From the NCBI RefSeq assembly GCF_034932065.1, contig NZ_JAYGHP010000004.1, forward strand, positions 273,812-337,811: a stretch of 64,000 bases of DNA, given 5' to 3'. Both the position numbers and the translations under genes were made by a program. Below the pieces are notes generated by a model, which was given only the letters and a program-made list of their open reading frames with translations, was not told the origin of the DNA and did not search any database. Origin of the DNA: Crocosphaera sp. UHCC 0190 (lineage in GTDB: Bacteria > Cyanobacteriota > Cyanobacteriia > Cyanobacteriales > Microcystaceae). Below are positions 1 through 8,194 of the stretch, piece after piece (within the stretch, counting starts at the first letter, position 1; every line of letters starts with the position of its first letter).

Positions 1-313
1 TGGGGCGTGAGTTTTGATTAGTGGAACCTTCGTAAACATCGAGGCAAAGAGATTGACCCGCCGCCATCGCTGCTTTGGTCAGGACTGTGCGAATGGATTG
101 CAGGTTGCGTCCTCCTCTTCCATACACTCGCCCTTTGTCACTGTCTTCAAAGGCCAACCGAATCCAAATACGCTGATTATTGTTAACCTTTTCACAGTCA
201 ATGCTCAGGGCTTCTGAAGCTTCTAGTAAAGGTTTCACCAAAAACGCGAGCAGCCCTAAGTAGTCAGGGGTGGGGGAATTGTTTGGATTATTCCCATTCG
301 TAGATTTAGGCAT
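1..313 (-). CDS. KH-domain RNA-binding protein (KhpA/YlqC-like), 3' part cut by window edge
   Basis: On the minus strand an ATG at 311-313 opens a frame that runs without a stop to the window edge, giving 104 residues. The frame carries the KH loop GRGGRN at residues 65-70, followed by a helix rich in Ala and Leu. The N-terminus is Asn/Pro-rich and probably disordered. The start codon overlaps the end of rpsP by 8 bases, so the two are almost certainly translated from one message. KH proteins of this family bind RNA and are commonly encoded directly after rpsP in bacteria, which supports the call. The C-terminus lies outside the window. Confidence 0.88.
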   Translation of the reverse strand, partial: MPKSTNGNNPNNSPTPDYLGLLAFLVKPLLEASEALSIDCEKVNNNQRIWIRLAFEDSDKGRVYGRGGRNLQSIRTVLTKAAMAAGQSLCLDVYEGSTNQNSRP

Positions 314-554
314 TAACTTGTTCAAATACGTTCGCTTTTTGGAGAATGCTCCGCACTGTGTCCGTGGGTTGCGCCCCCTGCTTCAGTCTGGTGACAATGG
401 CTGGCACATTTAACCTGGTTTCATCGGTTCTGGGATTGTAAAAGCCTAATTCTTCCAGGGGACGACCGTCCCGACGGCTTAAACTATTGATGGCCACGAT
501 CCGATAACTGACTTCTCGCTTTTTGCCGTATCTTTTTAAGCGTAATTTAATCAT
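306..554 (-). CDS. rpsP: 30S ribosomal protein S16
   Basis: This 82-residue protein begins [20 protein letters not shown] and contains the [14 protein letters not shown] segment that is diagnostic of S16. S16 binds 16S rRNA early in assembly of the small subunit. The length matches the family. A good AAGGAG ribosome-binding site lies about 14 bases before the ATG. The gene is first in a short operon with the overlapping KH-domain gene. The 158-bp spacer upstream has no other gene. Confidence 0.97.
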   Translation of the reverse strand: MIKLRLKRYGKKREVSYRIVAINSLSRRDGRPLEELGFYNPRTDETRLNVPAIVTRLKQGAQPTDTVRSILQKANVFEQVNA

Positions 555-712
555 TTGGGTTTGTCTGACTCCTTGTTCAACAGTCGCTAATGGTGATTAG
601 ATGTCGTTATAATCTCCATTGTGAACTTCTAATTCTACCATAAAATCTCTCGGTCTTGAGCCGAATCTTTAGCACTGTCTCTGACGTTTTCTCCTGGATT
701 AACAGGGTTAAA

Positions 713-1030
713 CTAATTAAACGGTAGTGATAATCTTACTCTTTCTTCTGGCTCAGGTTGTTCTTGACGAACATCAATGGCCGGTGAACCATCTCCCCCA
801 AATAATCTTACTCTGGTTTGGGGTCGTCGTTGTTCTTCTATACCGACATTTAAGCGACCATTGTCTTCTATGACTCGGACATTCGTTCTTCTATGACGAT
901 CATTGGATAAGTCTACTCTGACCCCATCCCCTAGTTCAATGATCTGTGCTTTAACCGGAGAAACGGCTAACCACATTGAACTCCCTAAACAGCCAGCTGT
1001 GACAAGATTAATTATCCAAATTCCTTTCAT
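713..1030 (-). CDS. Hypothetical exported protein, 105 aa
   Basis: I do not recognise this family. The frame is open upstream to 1168, but the ATG at 1030 is preferred: it has an AGGAG site 8-12 bases before it and starts a clear signal peptide, MKGIWIINLVTAGCLGSSMW, followed by a VKAQ cleavage-like site. The mature part is short, charged and Arg/Glu-rich, with repeated segments of the form RVR(L/V) and a Pro/Glu-rich tail. It is predicted to be exported to the periplasm or lumen. It is divergent from psbU. Confidence 0.6.
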   Translation of the reverse strand: MKGIWIINLVTAGCLGSSMWLAVSPVKAQIIELGDGVRVDLSNDRHRRTNVRVIEDNGRLNVGIEEQRRPQTRVRLFGGDGSPAIDVRQEQPEPEERVRLSLPFN

Positions 1031-1419
1031 GGGAAAGATTCTCCTAAAAGACAAAGAGTCAAACGGCCTACTTTCTAGTCTAAGGGGCTTGCTATCCTGA
1101 TTACTTCCCCTAGATGGATGAGTCGTGATCCAGGTTTCATGAGATAAAAAAACTACACAGAAAAGCACTAACTAAGATATGATAGGTCTTGCAGCAGTTT
1201 AAGATTTTCTGAAATTTTCCCAGACTCATGAAGGACATCGCCCTAAGTCAACCTGTTCGGGATCTTAGAAGCGAGTCTATTTCTCAAGTTGATGGGATCA
1301 AAATACATTTGGCATGATATAACATTTTCAAATCTTGTCTGCTGTTAAGGATTAATCCAAATTCAGACTTTATGCCTCCCTAGAGAGGAAATTACCCATT
1401 GTTAGGAGAAATCATTGTG
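1031..1419. other. Divergent spacer upstream of psbU
   Basis: This 389-bp spacer separates the exported-protein gene (minus) from psbU (plus) and must hold both promoters. I see no RNA gene or coding remnant and no promoter I can place with confidence. Open frames here (903..1100 plus, and the upstream extension to 1168 minus) look like chance. Confidence 0.4.
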
Positions 1420-1791
1420 ATGAAAACTGTCGTTCGTTTGCTGGCTGTTGCCCTCGTCATGATCAGTTCTTTCGGATTCATCGGACAAGCGATCGCTGCC
1501 AGCACCCTTAACCCCGTTGATGCGAAACTGACCACGGAATTTGGTCAATCTATTGACTTAAACAATAGCAATATTCGTGTTTTTCGTGAGCTACGGGGTT
1601 TTTATCCCAACTTAGCCAGCAAAATCATTCTAAATTCCCCCTATGACAAGGTGGAAGATGTCCTAGAAATTCCTGGACTCAGTGAACGTCAAAAACAACG
1701 TTTACAAGCCAATTTAGACAAGTTTGTTGTTACCCCTCCTGCCAGCGAACTCATTGAAGGCGATGATCGTCTCAATCCTGGTGTTTACTAA
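1420..1791 (+). CDS. psbU: Photosystem II 12 kDa extrinsic protein PsbU
   Basis: PsbU is a lumenal extrinsic subunit that stabilises the Mn4CaO5 cluster of cyanobacterial photosystem II. The 123-residue product has a Sec-type signal peptide ending near GQAIAA (residues 24-29), then the mature segment with NSNIRVFRELRGFYPNLA and a helix-hairpin-helix-like region (EDVLEIPGLSERQKQRL). I chose the ATG at 1420 because TAGGAGA lies 12 bases upstream. An in-frame TTG at 1399 would add seven residues before the signal peptide. Two hairpins with T-runs follow directly. Homology over the full length is very clear. Confidence 0.95.
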   Translation: MKTVVRLLAVALVMISSFGFIGQAIAASTLNPVDAKLTTEFGQSIDLNNSNIRVFRELRGFYPNLASKIILNSPYDKVEDVLEIPGLSERQKQRLQANLDKFVVTPPASELIEGDDRLNPGVY

Positions 1792-1815
1792 CTATCCTCA
1801 TTGATAGTTTTTTTC
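1790..1815 (+). terminator. Intrinsic terminator of psbU
   Basis: The sequence AACTATC-CTCATT-GATAGTT forms a perfect 7-bp stem followed by a T-run. The stem begins inside the last base pairs of the stop-codon region of psbU. Confidence 0.8.
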
Positions 1816-1819
1816 TGTG

Positions 1820-1855
1820 AACCCGCTTTTTAAAAGAGTGGGTTTTATTTTTTTG
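1820..1855 (+). terminator. Second hairpin with T-run after psbU
   Basis: AACCCGCTTTT and AAAAGAGTGGGTT pair along about 11 bp with two G-U pairs, followed by TTATTTTTTT. It lies a few bases after the first terminator and probably acts as back-up, insulating argB. Confidence 0.7.
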
Positions 1856-1905
1856 AGCAAAACTCGTTAAATTATAGACATAACTCTCTGAGACATCATT
1901 CATTT

Positions 1906-2799
1906 ATGAGCAGCGAAACTGAGTATATTAAAGAAGCCGATGCCACTCGCGTAAGGGTTTTAAGTGAAGCCCTTCCCTACATTCAACAATTTGCTGAACG
2001 TACCGTTGTCATTAAATACGGAGGGGCTGCCATGAAAGATAGTTCCCTCAAAGATAAAGTAATCCGAGATATTATCTTTTTGGCCTGTGTTGGCGTTCGT
2101 CCTGTCATTGTTCATGGGGGTGGCCCAGAAATCAATAGTTGGCTCGATAAACTAGGCATTGAACCTCAGTTTAAGGATGGTTTACGGGTGACTGATGCAC
2201 CGACAATGGACGTAGTGGAAATGGTGTTGGTGGGTCGCGTCAATAAATCATTAGTTTCTCTCATTAATCAAGCTGGGGGGCAGGGCGTTGGACTCTGTGG
2301 AAAAGATGGCAATTTAGTCAAAGCTCGCCGGGTTGATCAAGAGGGAATTGGCTTTGTGGGTGAAGTCAGTAAGGTCAATGCCAAAGTTGTTCACTGTTTA
2401 GTCAATAATGGCTATATTCCCGTTATTTCCAGTGTGGCCGCTGATGAAACGGGACAGGCTTATAATATTAACGCTGATACCTTTGCCGGGGAAATTGCCG
2501 CAGCCTTGGGGGCAGAAAAATTGATTCTATTGACAGATACTCCGGGAATTCTGGAAAATTATCACGATCCCTCCACTTTGTTGCCTAAATTAGATATTAA
2601 ACAAGCTAGAGACTTAATCGGCCAAGGCATTGTGGCCGGGGGCATGATTCCTAAAGTGAATTGTTGTGTGCGATCGCTGGCTCAAGGGGTGCGGGCCGCT
2701 CATATTATTGATGGTCGCATTCCTCATTCTATCCTGCTGGAAATCTTTACCGATCAAGGGATTGGCTCAATGATCGTCGCCTCAGAATACCAAGCTTAA
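1906..2799 (+). CDS. argB: Acetylglutamate kinase
   Basis: ArgB phosphorylates N-acetyl-L-glutamate with ATP, the controlled step of arginine synthesis. In cyanobacteria it is relieved from arginine inhibition by binding PII (GlnB). The 297-residue product has the amino-acid-kinase fold: VIKYGGAAM near residue 36, VHGGGPEIN near residue 68, the GGMIPK motif near residue 245, and an N-terminal helix (residues 1-30) of the type that makes hexameric, arginine-sensitive enzymes. Length matches the family. It appears to be monocistronic. Confidence 0.96.
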   Translation: MSSETEYIKEADATRVRVLSEALPYIQQFAERTVVIKYGGAAMKDSSLKDKVIRDIIFLACVGVRPVIVHGGGPEINSWLDKLGIEPQFKDGLRVTDAPTMDVVEMVLVGRVNKSLVSLINQAGGQGVGLCGKDGNLVKARRVDQEGIGFVGEVSKVNAKVVHCLVNNGYIPVISSVAADETGQAYNINADTFAGEIAAALGAEKLILLTDTPGILENYHDPSTLLPKLDIKQARDLIGQGIVAGGMIPKVNCCVRSLAQGVRAAHIIDGRIPHSILLEIFTDQGIGSMIVASEYQA

Positions 2800-3027
2800 G
2801 GGTAGTCGGTTCGGCTGATGGCAGGGATGATTAGGTAGTAATTACCGTACTTCTAGGTCAAAAGACTTGCCAAAATCGAACCGATCAGGTAACAATAAGG
2901 AGATGAAGATACTTCTCACTGTCTCTGTTTAGATAAATATCTACAACCTAATAAAACACACCCATACAAGAGAAGTATTGCTCTTAGAGCATTTGTACAA
3001 TTTAGTAAACGCAAGTTGATTGAGTCT

Positions 3028-3246
3028 ATGACTAAACAAGTCGCTCATCCGATGTTGAAGTTTCAACGAAAGGTGTCTTCCCTTGTGGAATCGAAAGTCC
3101 TTAAATCCAGTGATAGTATTTGGAAAGTTGCCCTACTCTATGGAGATGATTGGGCCTATTGGAAAAGGGAACTCTTAGAATTTGGCTTTACCATGCAAGA
3201 TCCCGTCAGTGAAGTGCTAGTGGTAGAAGGTTGGGACGAAGATTAG
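3028..3246 (+). CDS. Small DUF4327-like cyanobacterial protein
   Basis: This 72-residue protein has no known function. The frame extends to a TTG at 3016, but the ATG at 3028 is more likely. Residues 18-72 align with the two DUF4327-type proteins at 46865 and 47540. The shared pattern is an LV near residue 22, an Ile-(Trp/Tyr) pair, an (E/D)W followed by an EL, a DP/DR in the helix before the end, and a final E-x-W-D-x-D. Only one gap is needed. I infer that this is a diverged member of the same family. The three copies are far apart, so this one is not part of a tandem array. Confidence 0.72.
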   Translation: MTKQVAHPMLKFQRKVSSLVESKVLKSSDSIWKVALLYGDDWAYWKRELLEFGFTMQDPVSEVLVVEGWDED

Positions 3247-3317
3247 TCCTCATTGCACCTAAGGGATGCAGATAATTGTCCCAAGTTTTCTAGGGAATTT
3301 ATCTACATCCTTGCAAT

Positions 3318-3353
3318 CTTCCTATCACTCCCCAGGTGAATGATAGGAAGGCC
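3318..3353 (+). terminator. Terminator between convergent genes
   Basis: CTTCCTATCA (3318-3327) and TGATAGGAAG (3341-3350) form a perfect 10-bp stem, followed on the plus strand by GCCTTATTTTT, so it fits the end of the DUF4327-like gene. A second inverted pair just upstream (GGATGCAGATAA and TTATCTACATCC, about 3264-3310) could form a larger structure around the same site. Confidence 0.7.
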
Positions 3354-4202
3354 TTATTTTTGTCCACAAAGAAGGCCGAAACGGATTAACCCTCGTTCAT
3401 ATCCATGACGCATTAATCCCAAGGATAATGCCCCTTCTAGGGTTGTCCGGCCGCTGTTCAATAAACCAACGATTGCTGGTAAGTCTAAAGCTGAATCGAT
3501 TACCACCTGCCAAAACGGTGCAACAGCTAGGGACCAATCATCAACCCGAATATTATTCAATCCACAGTCGCGGGCAATAGTTTCATACTCTGGCAAAGAA
3601 ATAACATAGGGCAAACAATAAACCCGATAAATTTCTTGTAAATGCCGTTTTTCATCCGGTGTCAATTCCCCTGCCCAGGAATTGGTTGGACGATGACACC
3701 AAGTAGCACAAATAAAGGTTCCCCCTGGTTTTAAGACACGATAACATTCTCGGAAAAATTGGTGTTTGTCGGGCATATGTTCGCCGCTTTCTAATGACCA
3801 TACCAGGTCAAATTGATTGTCGGGAAAGGGCATATTGAGGGCATCAGTCACGCGGAACTGTACCTTTTCATCTAATTTGACCTCATGGGCCCGTTCGGTG
3901 GCTCTATTGGCTTGTACGGGTGAGAGGGTAATTCCTGTGGCGGTGGCGTTGAATTTTTCGGCCAAATAGAGGGTACTGCCGCCAATTCCACAACCCACAT
4001 CTAGGAGATTATCAACCGTTTTAATATTAGCCCAAATCAATAATTCTTCAATTAAATCAATTTGTGCTTGACGACGATTAATTTTATAATTTCCGGCCCT
4101 TCCATAGTAGCCGTGGTGCATATGTTCACCCCAAATTTTTTCCCACAGTTCACTAGAAGTATCATAGAATTGGGCAATTTGTTGAGATAAAGTTGAAGTC
4201 AT
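3354..4202 (-). CDS. SAM-dependent methyltransferase of the gamma-tocopherol/MPBQ type
   Basis: The 282-residue protein has the class I methyltransferase motif I LLDVGCGIGGST (near residue 66), motif with SLESGEHMPDK near residue 137, and VLKPGGTF near residue 157. The N-terminal FYDTSSELWEKIWGEHMHHG segment is typical of plant and cyanobacterial gamma-tocopherol methyltransferases and related ubiquinone/tocopherol enzymes. Gamma-tocopherol methyltransferase converts gamma- to alpha-tocopherol. No signal or transit sequence is visible; cyanobacterial homologues are sometimes longer at the N-terminus. The exact substrate cannot be settled from sequence alone, because MPBQ and sterol-type enzymes share these motifs. 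Confidence 0.75.
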   Translation of the reverse strand: MTSTLSQQIAQFYDTSSELWEKIWGEHMHHGYYGRAGNYKINRRQAQIDLIEELLIWANIKTVDNLLDVGCGIGGSTLYLAEKFNATATGITLSPVQANRATERAHEVKLDEKVQFRVTDALNMPFPDNQFDLVWSLESGEHMPDKHQFFRECYRVLKPGGTFICATWCHRPTNSWAGELTPDEKRHLQEIYRVYCLPYVISLPEYETIARDCGLNNIRVDDWSLAVAPFWQVVIDSALDLPAIVGLLNSGRTTLEGALSLGLMRHGYERGLIRFGLLCGQK

Positions 4203-4245
4203 CTATCAGTCCTATTTTATACAATTAATTTTAATTGATCCCTAA

Positions 4246-4290
4246 CAAAAAGTGGGTTAAATAATAGCCATTTCAGCGATTTAACCCACT
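4246..4290 (-). terminator. Terminator after the TPR gene
   Basis: Read on the minus strand, AGTGGGTTAAAT and ATTTAACCCACT form a perfect 12-bp stem with a 16-base loop, followed by TTTTTG. It lies about 70 bases after the TPR gene stop and before the methyltransferase start, so the two minus-strand genes are probably separate transcripts. Confidence 0.75.
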
Positions 4291-4361
4291 CAGTTGTTTG
4301 AGGCACATTGCCGCAGTATTAAGCGTCTTCTGACATTAATATGTTATGCGGAATGATTTTC

Positions 4362-5237
4362 TTAATTATTCTCAGTTTGATCGCCATAAAGTTCTATTAA
4401 CTTAATTAAGCGTTCATCTTGCCAATAACTATCAAAAACAGAGTTATTTTTGGCCAATTCAATACAAATTTCAGGACAGATATCAATGGCTTCTTCTAAA
4501 CAATGAATTGCTTCATCTCTCTTGTTTAAAATTGCCTGACAACACCCTTGATAATACCAAGCATACTCATCATTGGGTTCAGCATCAAGAGCTTTTTGGT
4601 AACAATTAACTGCCTCATCTAGACGGTTTAACTGTTGTAAAATTTGTCCCTGTTGATACCAAGACCAATAATCACGAGGTTTTGCGTCTAAGGCTTTTTC
4701 GTAATTATTTAATGCCGCTTCTAATTGTCCGTCATTGCGTAAACAATCTCCGCGACGATACCAGGCCCAATAATCATTAGGCCGAATTTCGAGGGCTTTG
4801 TCAAATGCAGCGATCGCCTCTGCATATTTTTCTGATAAACGATAGGCTTCTGCAATGCGATATTGCGCCCAATAATCGTTAGAATAAACCGATAACGCTT
4901 GATTAAAGCATTCAATGGCTTTGTCATACTCTTTTAATTCTTCGAGATGAACACAGCCTTGATCATACCAAGCCCAGTAATTGTTCGGTTGAATTTTAGC
5001 AGCGTTTTCATAGCTGTCGACAGCTTCATCATAGCGTCCGAGTTCTTCTAGTGTCATACCCCTTTTATACCAAGCCCAATAATCATTTGGATAATATTCT
5101 AAGGCTTTTTCGTAACACATTAACGCATCTCGATAAAGTTGTCCTAAACGGAGTCTATTTCCTTGCTGATACCAACTAAGATAACTGTCAGGACGACATT
5201 CTAAAGGAAGGTAAAGAGTGGCTTGAGTCTGTATCAT
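4362..5237 (-). CDS. Tetratricopeptide-repeat protein rich in YWAWY motifs
   Basis: The 291-residue protein is built of about seven 34-residue TPR units. The canonical TPR positions are visible (W/Y-x3-G near position 8, A near 20, P at 32). Each unit starts with an unusual aromatic block such as NDYWAWYKRG, NNYWAWYDQG, NDYWAQYRIA and RDYWSWYQQG. TPR stacks are protein-binding scaffolds, so the partner is unknown. No signal peptide or membrane helix is visible and it should be cytoplasmic. The aromatic-rich consensus is seen in other cyanobacterial TPR proteins. No neighbouring gene suggests a function. Confidence 0.85.
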   Translation of the reverse strand: MIQTQATLYLPLECRPDSYLSWYQQGNRLRLGQLYRDALMCYEKALEYYPNDYWAWYKRGMTLEELGRYDEAVDSYENAAKIQPNNYWAWYDQGCVHLEELKEYDKAIECFNQALSVYSNDYWAQYRIAEAYRLSEKYAEAIAAFDKALEIRPNDYWAWYRRGDCLRNDGQLEAALNNYEKALDAKPRDYWSWYQQGQILQQLNRLDEAVNCYQKALDAEPNDEYAWYYQGCCQAILNKRDEAIHCLEEAIDICPEICIELAKNNSVFDSYWQDERLIKLIELYGDQTENN

Positions 5238-5356
5238 GGCTGTTAGAGATGGGGTGAGATTTATTTTATGATGATTCGTTAAGCAATATGCAATAATTGC
5301 ATTAAAGCGATTGAATATTTACACAATACACAATTTCCGTTGATTATTATTATTTT

Positions 5357-6589
5357 ATGTTACCTTCTGATTTACTAATTTATCGCTATAGTGGGGAATC
5401 AATTGTTCCGAAACACTTACCCCTAAATTCTACCGCGATCGCGTTAGCTTCTGAACAAATTGATTGTTTTCAGGATTCTTTGGGAAATACCCAAGGACAA
5501 TTAGATCAAAAACTTTTAGAATTAGAAGGAGACAGTCCTAATTATCGGGTAAAAAGAGGTTTGGCTCATCTTTTAAAAAATCATTTTTCGACTTTTGAAA
5601 TTGTTAGTCCTCTGGAACCAGAAGATTTACGAAAAAGAGTATTTAGTCGTTCTGCTGAATCTGTACCTATTCCTCAAAATCGTCCCCATTTACTAGAAAA
5701 TTTAGCTAGTTTACTCAGTGAAGAATTAAAGCGAGAAGTTTTACCCAGTGAAATTGAAAGAGGATTATATGCAGATTTAAAAGAGAATCGTATTTTAGTA
5801 AGCTTTGAACCACCAGAACCTGAAACTTTGATTCATCGTTATAATTTATCCCAAATTCAAGGGGTTTTTTATCGAGCAACTTATATTGTGATTAATGCTC
5901 ATCGTAATGATCCAGGGGAATATAAACTCTTGTTTCGCTATCTTAAATTATTCCAATTAATGACCTATATTGAAGGGGATGCGGACACGGGATTTACCAT
6001 TACGATTGATGGCCCTACCAGTTTATTTAAAGCCAGTACCCGTTATGGGTTATCCTTAGCAAAAATGATTCCCGCATTACTTCATGTCAGTAAATGGAGT
6101 CTCAAAACTAAGCTACAAAGTCGAGATTCTTATACAGGAGGCATCAAAACCAGTTACTTTAATTTAGACGATCATTGCGGCTTAACGACTCATTATTCTA
6201 GGGGTAAAACCTATGATAGTATGTTAGAAGAATCCTTTGCAAAACGATGGGAAAAATTAAAAACAGAGTGGAAATTAGAACGAGAAGTAGACTTAATTCC
6301 CTTACCTGGAAGTGTGATGATTCCAGACTTTCGTTTAGTTCATCCTGATGGCCGAGATTTCTTGTTAGAAATTGTGGGTTATTGGCGGCCTGAGTATTTA
6401 CAAAAGAAATTTTATCAAGTGCGTAACGCTGATGTGAATAATTTAATTTTAGCCGTGTCTGAACGTTTAAATTTAGAGAAAGCTGGCGTTAATTTTAATG
6501 ATACTCCTGCCAAAGTTATCTGGTTTAAAGATAAGTTAAATCCTAAAGCTGTTTTGTCTCTATTGGAAGAGAATTTATCGAATAAATGA
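5357..6589 (+). CDS. DUF790 family protein, Bax1-like endonuclease
   Basis: This 410-residue protein matches DUF790, the family of archaeal Bax1, a structure-specific nuclease that works with the XPB helicase in DNA repair. The family N-terminus (MLPSDLLIYRYSGESIVPKH) and the segment NYRVKRGLAHLL near residue 60 are present. The C-terminal part resembles a PD-(D/E)XK nuclease core: VMIPDFRLV near residue 319 supplies the Asp, and FLLEIVGYW near residue 333 supplies the Glu. The usual partner, an XPB-type DEAD helicase, is not adjacent on either side. The gene is divergent from the TPR gene. The family is confident; the activity is inferred. Confidence 0.82.
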   Translation: MLPSDLLIYRYSGESIVPKHLPLNSTAIALASEQIDCFQDSLGNTQGQLDQKLLELEGDSPNYRVKRGLAHLLKNHFSTFEIVSPLEPEDLRKRVFSRSAESVPIPQNRPHLLENLASLLSEELKREVLPSEIERGLYADLKENRILVSFEPPEPETLIHRYNLSQIQGVFYRATYIVINAHRNDPGEYKLLFRYLKLFQLMTYIEGDADTGFTITIDGPTSLFKASTRYGLSLAKMIPALLHVSKWSLKTKLQSRDSYTGGIKTSYFNLDDHCGLTTHYSRGKTYDSMLEESFAKRWEKLKTEWKLEREVDLIPLPGSVMIPDFRLVHPDGRDFLLEIVGYWRPEYLQKKFYQVRNADVNNLILAVSERLNLEKAGVNFNDTPAKVIWFKDKLNPKAVLSLLEENLSNK

Positions 6590-6605
6590 AACATGATTAC
6601 TTTAA

Positions 6606-6788
6606 AGAATCTACAGCAGTATATTTATATTAAGAGATGCTGGCAATCCTAATTTTGCGATTATTGATTTTAGTTTGTTTGGTGGTAATGGAACACAAAA
6701 AAGTATTACAGGCGATCGCTTTTTTATCAATTTTAATAAAATAAAAGGAGTACCCTATTTGCTAAGATCAAATCTATCTGGAGTTTAA
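6606..6788 (+). pseudogene. Possible decayed coding remnant without start codon
   Basis: After the stop at 6603-6605 a frame with no ATG runs 60 codons to the TAA at 6786-6788. It reads RDAGNPNFAIIDFSLFGGNG and later GDRFFINFNKIKGVPYLL, which has the composition of a real beta-rich protein rather than random sequence. It ends three bases before the next gene's ATG. I do not recognise the family; it could be the tail of a gene lost by deletion, or chance. Confidence 0.3.
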
Positions 6789-6791
6789 CCT

Positions 6792-7194
6792 ATGAATCAA
6801 GATCCCCCCCCCATCACCGTCACTTATACTCTTGAAGAAATGTTCTCTAGATTAGAACAGAAAATAGAGAAGCAGTCAGAATTAACAGCAACGAGTCTCA
6901 ACACACTATCAGAGAAAATAGAAACGGTTAAAAATGAACTAGAGAACAAAATCGACAAAATAGAGGACAAAATAGATAAAATAGAGGACAAAATAGATAA
7001 ACAATCAGAAGAAATAGCAGGAATTAAATCTACATTCATTACAAGCACAACAGCCATTAGTTCAAAAAATACCTGATTTAGCTGAAAAAGTAGGAGAATT
7101 AAAGAATTGGAGGCAAATCGTCTTTATTCTGGCAACCGCTACAGTGAGCGGTGTCATCGGTTGGTTTATTCGAGGGGGAAATCTCAAACCTTAG
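6792..7194 (+). pseudogene. Coiled-coil protein with C-terminal membrane anchor, frameshifted
   Basis: The first frame (6792-7076) gives an N-terminal segment with a heptad coiled coil, including the near-perfect repeat KIDKIEDKIDKIEDKIDK. It then runs out of phase. The +1 frame continues coding-like from about 7020 to the TAG at 7192-7194, reading LVQKIPDLAEKVGELKNW, then a single membrane helix (IVFILATATVSGVIGWFI) and RGGNLKP. Removing one G near 7018-7020 would join the two into one 133-residue protein (EEIA-ELNLHSL...). So either the gene is inactivated or the assembly has an extra base. Similar short coiled-coil plus one-helix proteins are common in cyanobacteria; their function is unknown. 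Confidence 0.65.
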
Positions 7195-7374
7195 CTTAAT
7201 CTATTTCAGAACAGTCGAAAACGAACAAGACAAATGCACTACTCTAGAGGGAACTTGGGAAATTTTGACCAAGGGATCAATAATTTGCATTTGGCAAACT
7301 TATTTACCCTAAAACCCAACTATCCTCTACAATAAAGGAAAGCAATAAGTAAATGTACTACGGAAAAAATACCT

Positions 7375-7647
7375 ATGGCGAGTGGTAAATTTGAAACCCC
7401 TGCGTCCCTATCTGGCCGAGAAATGGAAATTCTTGACCTACTTTCTACAGGTTTAACCAATCTGGAAATTGCTGAGAAATTAGACATTAGTAAACGGACA
7501 GTAGATAATCACATTAGCAACATTCTGACCAAAACGAAAACAGAAAATCGGGTAGAATTGGTGCGTTGGGCTTTGCAATGGGGTAAAGTGTGCCTCAATG
7601 ATGTTAATTGTTGTTTGTTACCATCAAGTAGCGAAATGCTATCATAA
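7375..7647 (+). CDS. pedR: LuxR-type regulator, PedR-like
   Basis: The 90-residue protein is essentially a single LuxR/NarL helix-turn-helix: LSGREMEILDLLSTGLTNLE, then IAEKLDISKRTVDNHISNIL with the recognition helix. It has no receiver domain. This size and layout match PedR of Synechocystis, a small regulator of genes responding to photosynthetic electron transport whose activity depends on cysteine reduction by thioredoxin. The C-terminal part here has three cysteines (KVCLNDVNCC), consistent with redox control, although which one corresponds to the known redox cysteine cannot be told. The gene overlaps the next one by about 50 bases. Confidence 0.75.
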   Translation: MASGKFETPASLSGREMEILDLLSTGLTNLEIAEKLDISKRTVDNHISNILTKTKTENRVELVRWALQWGKVCLNDVNCCLLPSSSEMLS

Positions 7648-8194
7648 ATGGGTTAATGTTGCCTTAACAGTCCTTGTCAGCAGTGTTGCCATCAACTTGA
7701 GTGGTTGCACAGAAGGTACTTTTGTGACACCCCCAACGCAACCCTTAGGAAATACCTTAAATAGCACATCAGCAGAACAGCATCCTCGTTTATCCTATGA
7801 GGGTCGTTATATGGTTTTTGCCTCGGATCGTCAGGGAAAGCGGAGTATTTGGTTATATGATACTCAAAATGGCCGTTTGCTACCCTTACCAGGACTAAAC
7901 CAACCTGGAACAGTTCAGGATCAACCTGATATTAGTGCGGACGGGCGATATATTGTTTATGTTTCTGAGCAAGAAGGTAAATCTGATATCTTTATTTATG
8001 ATCGCCAAAGTCTAGAGGGTAAGAATATTACCCAAGATTTGCTCGGAGAAGTTCGTCATCCTACTATTAGTGGTAATGGCCGTTTTATTGCTTTTGAGTT
8101 TAACCGTTCGGGGCAATGGGATATTATTATTTATGATCGGGGTTTAAATACACCGTTATCGTTACCAGGGAACCCAGAAACTGATATAAAATGA
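7598..8194 (+). CDS. PD40/TolB-like beta-propeller lipoprotein
   Basis: The 198-residue product has a lipoprotein signal: a hydrophobic stretch LTVLVSSVAI followed by the lipobox LSGC near residue 37. Behind it come three WD40-like PD40 repeats (RLSYEGRYMVFASDRQGKRS, then PDISADGRYIVYVSEQEGKS, then PTISGNGRFIAFEFNRSGQW). Three repeats are too few for a closed propeller, so it may oligomerise or be a shortened form. The only ATG candidates (7598, 7601) lie inside pedR, giving a 50-base overlap. Translational coupling to pedR is likely. Function is unknown; the TolB family is a structural guide only. Confidence 0.7.
   Translation: MMLIVVCYHQVAKCYHKWVNVALTVLVSSVAINLSGCTEGTFVTPPTQPLGNTLNSTSAEQHPRLSYEGRYMVFASDRQGKRSIWLYDTQNGRLLPLPGLNQPGTVQDQPDISADGRYIVYVSEQEGKSDIFIYDRQSLEGKNITQDLLGEVRHPTISGNGRFIAFEFNRSGQWDIIIYDRGLNTPLSLPGNPETDIK

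Noticed and set aside
903..1100. 65-residue plus-strand ORF opposite the exported protein
   Set aside because: It runs antisense to the signal peptide region and has no ribosome-binding site.
2800..3027. Possible structured RNA in the spacer after argB (pairing of TCGGTTCG with CGAACCGA, and ATACTTCTC with GAGAAGTAT)
   Set aside because: The stems are short and far apart, and I see no tRNA or riboswitch pattern.
6950..7010. Tandem repeat in the coiled-coil gene as a mobile or CRISPR-like repeat
   Set aside because: The repeat unit codes for KIEDKID heptads in frame, so it is explained by coiled-coil protein structure.
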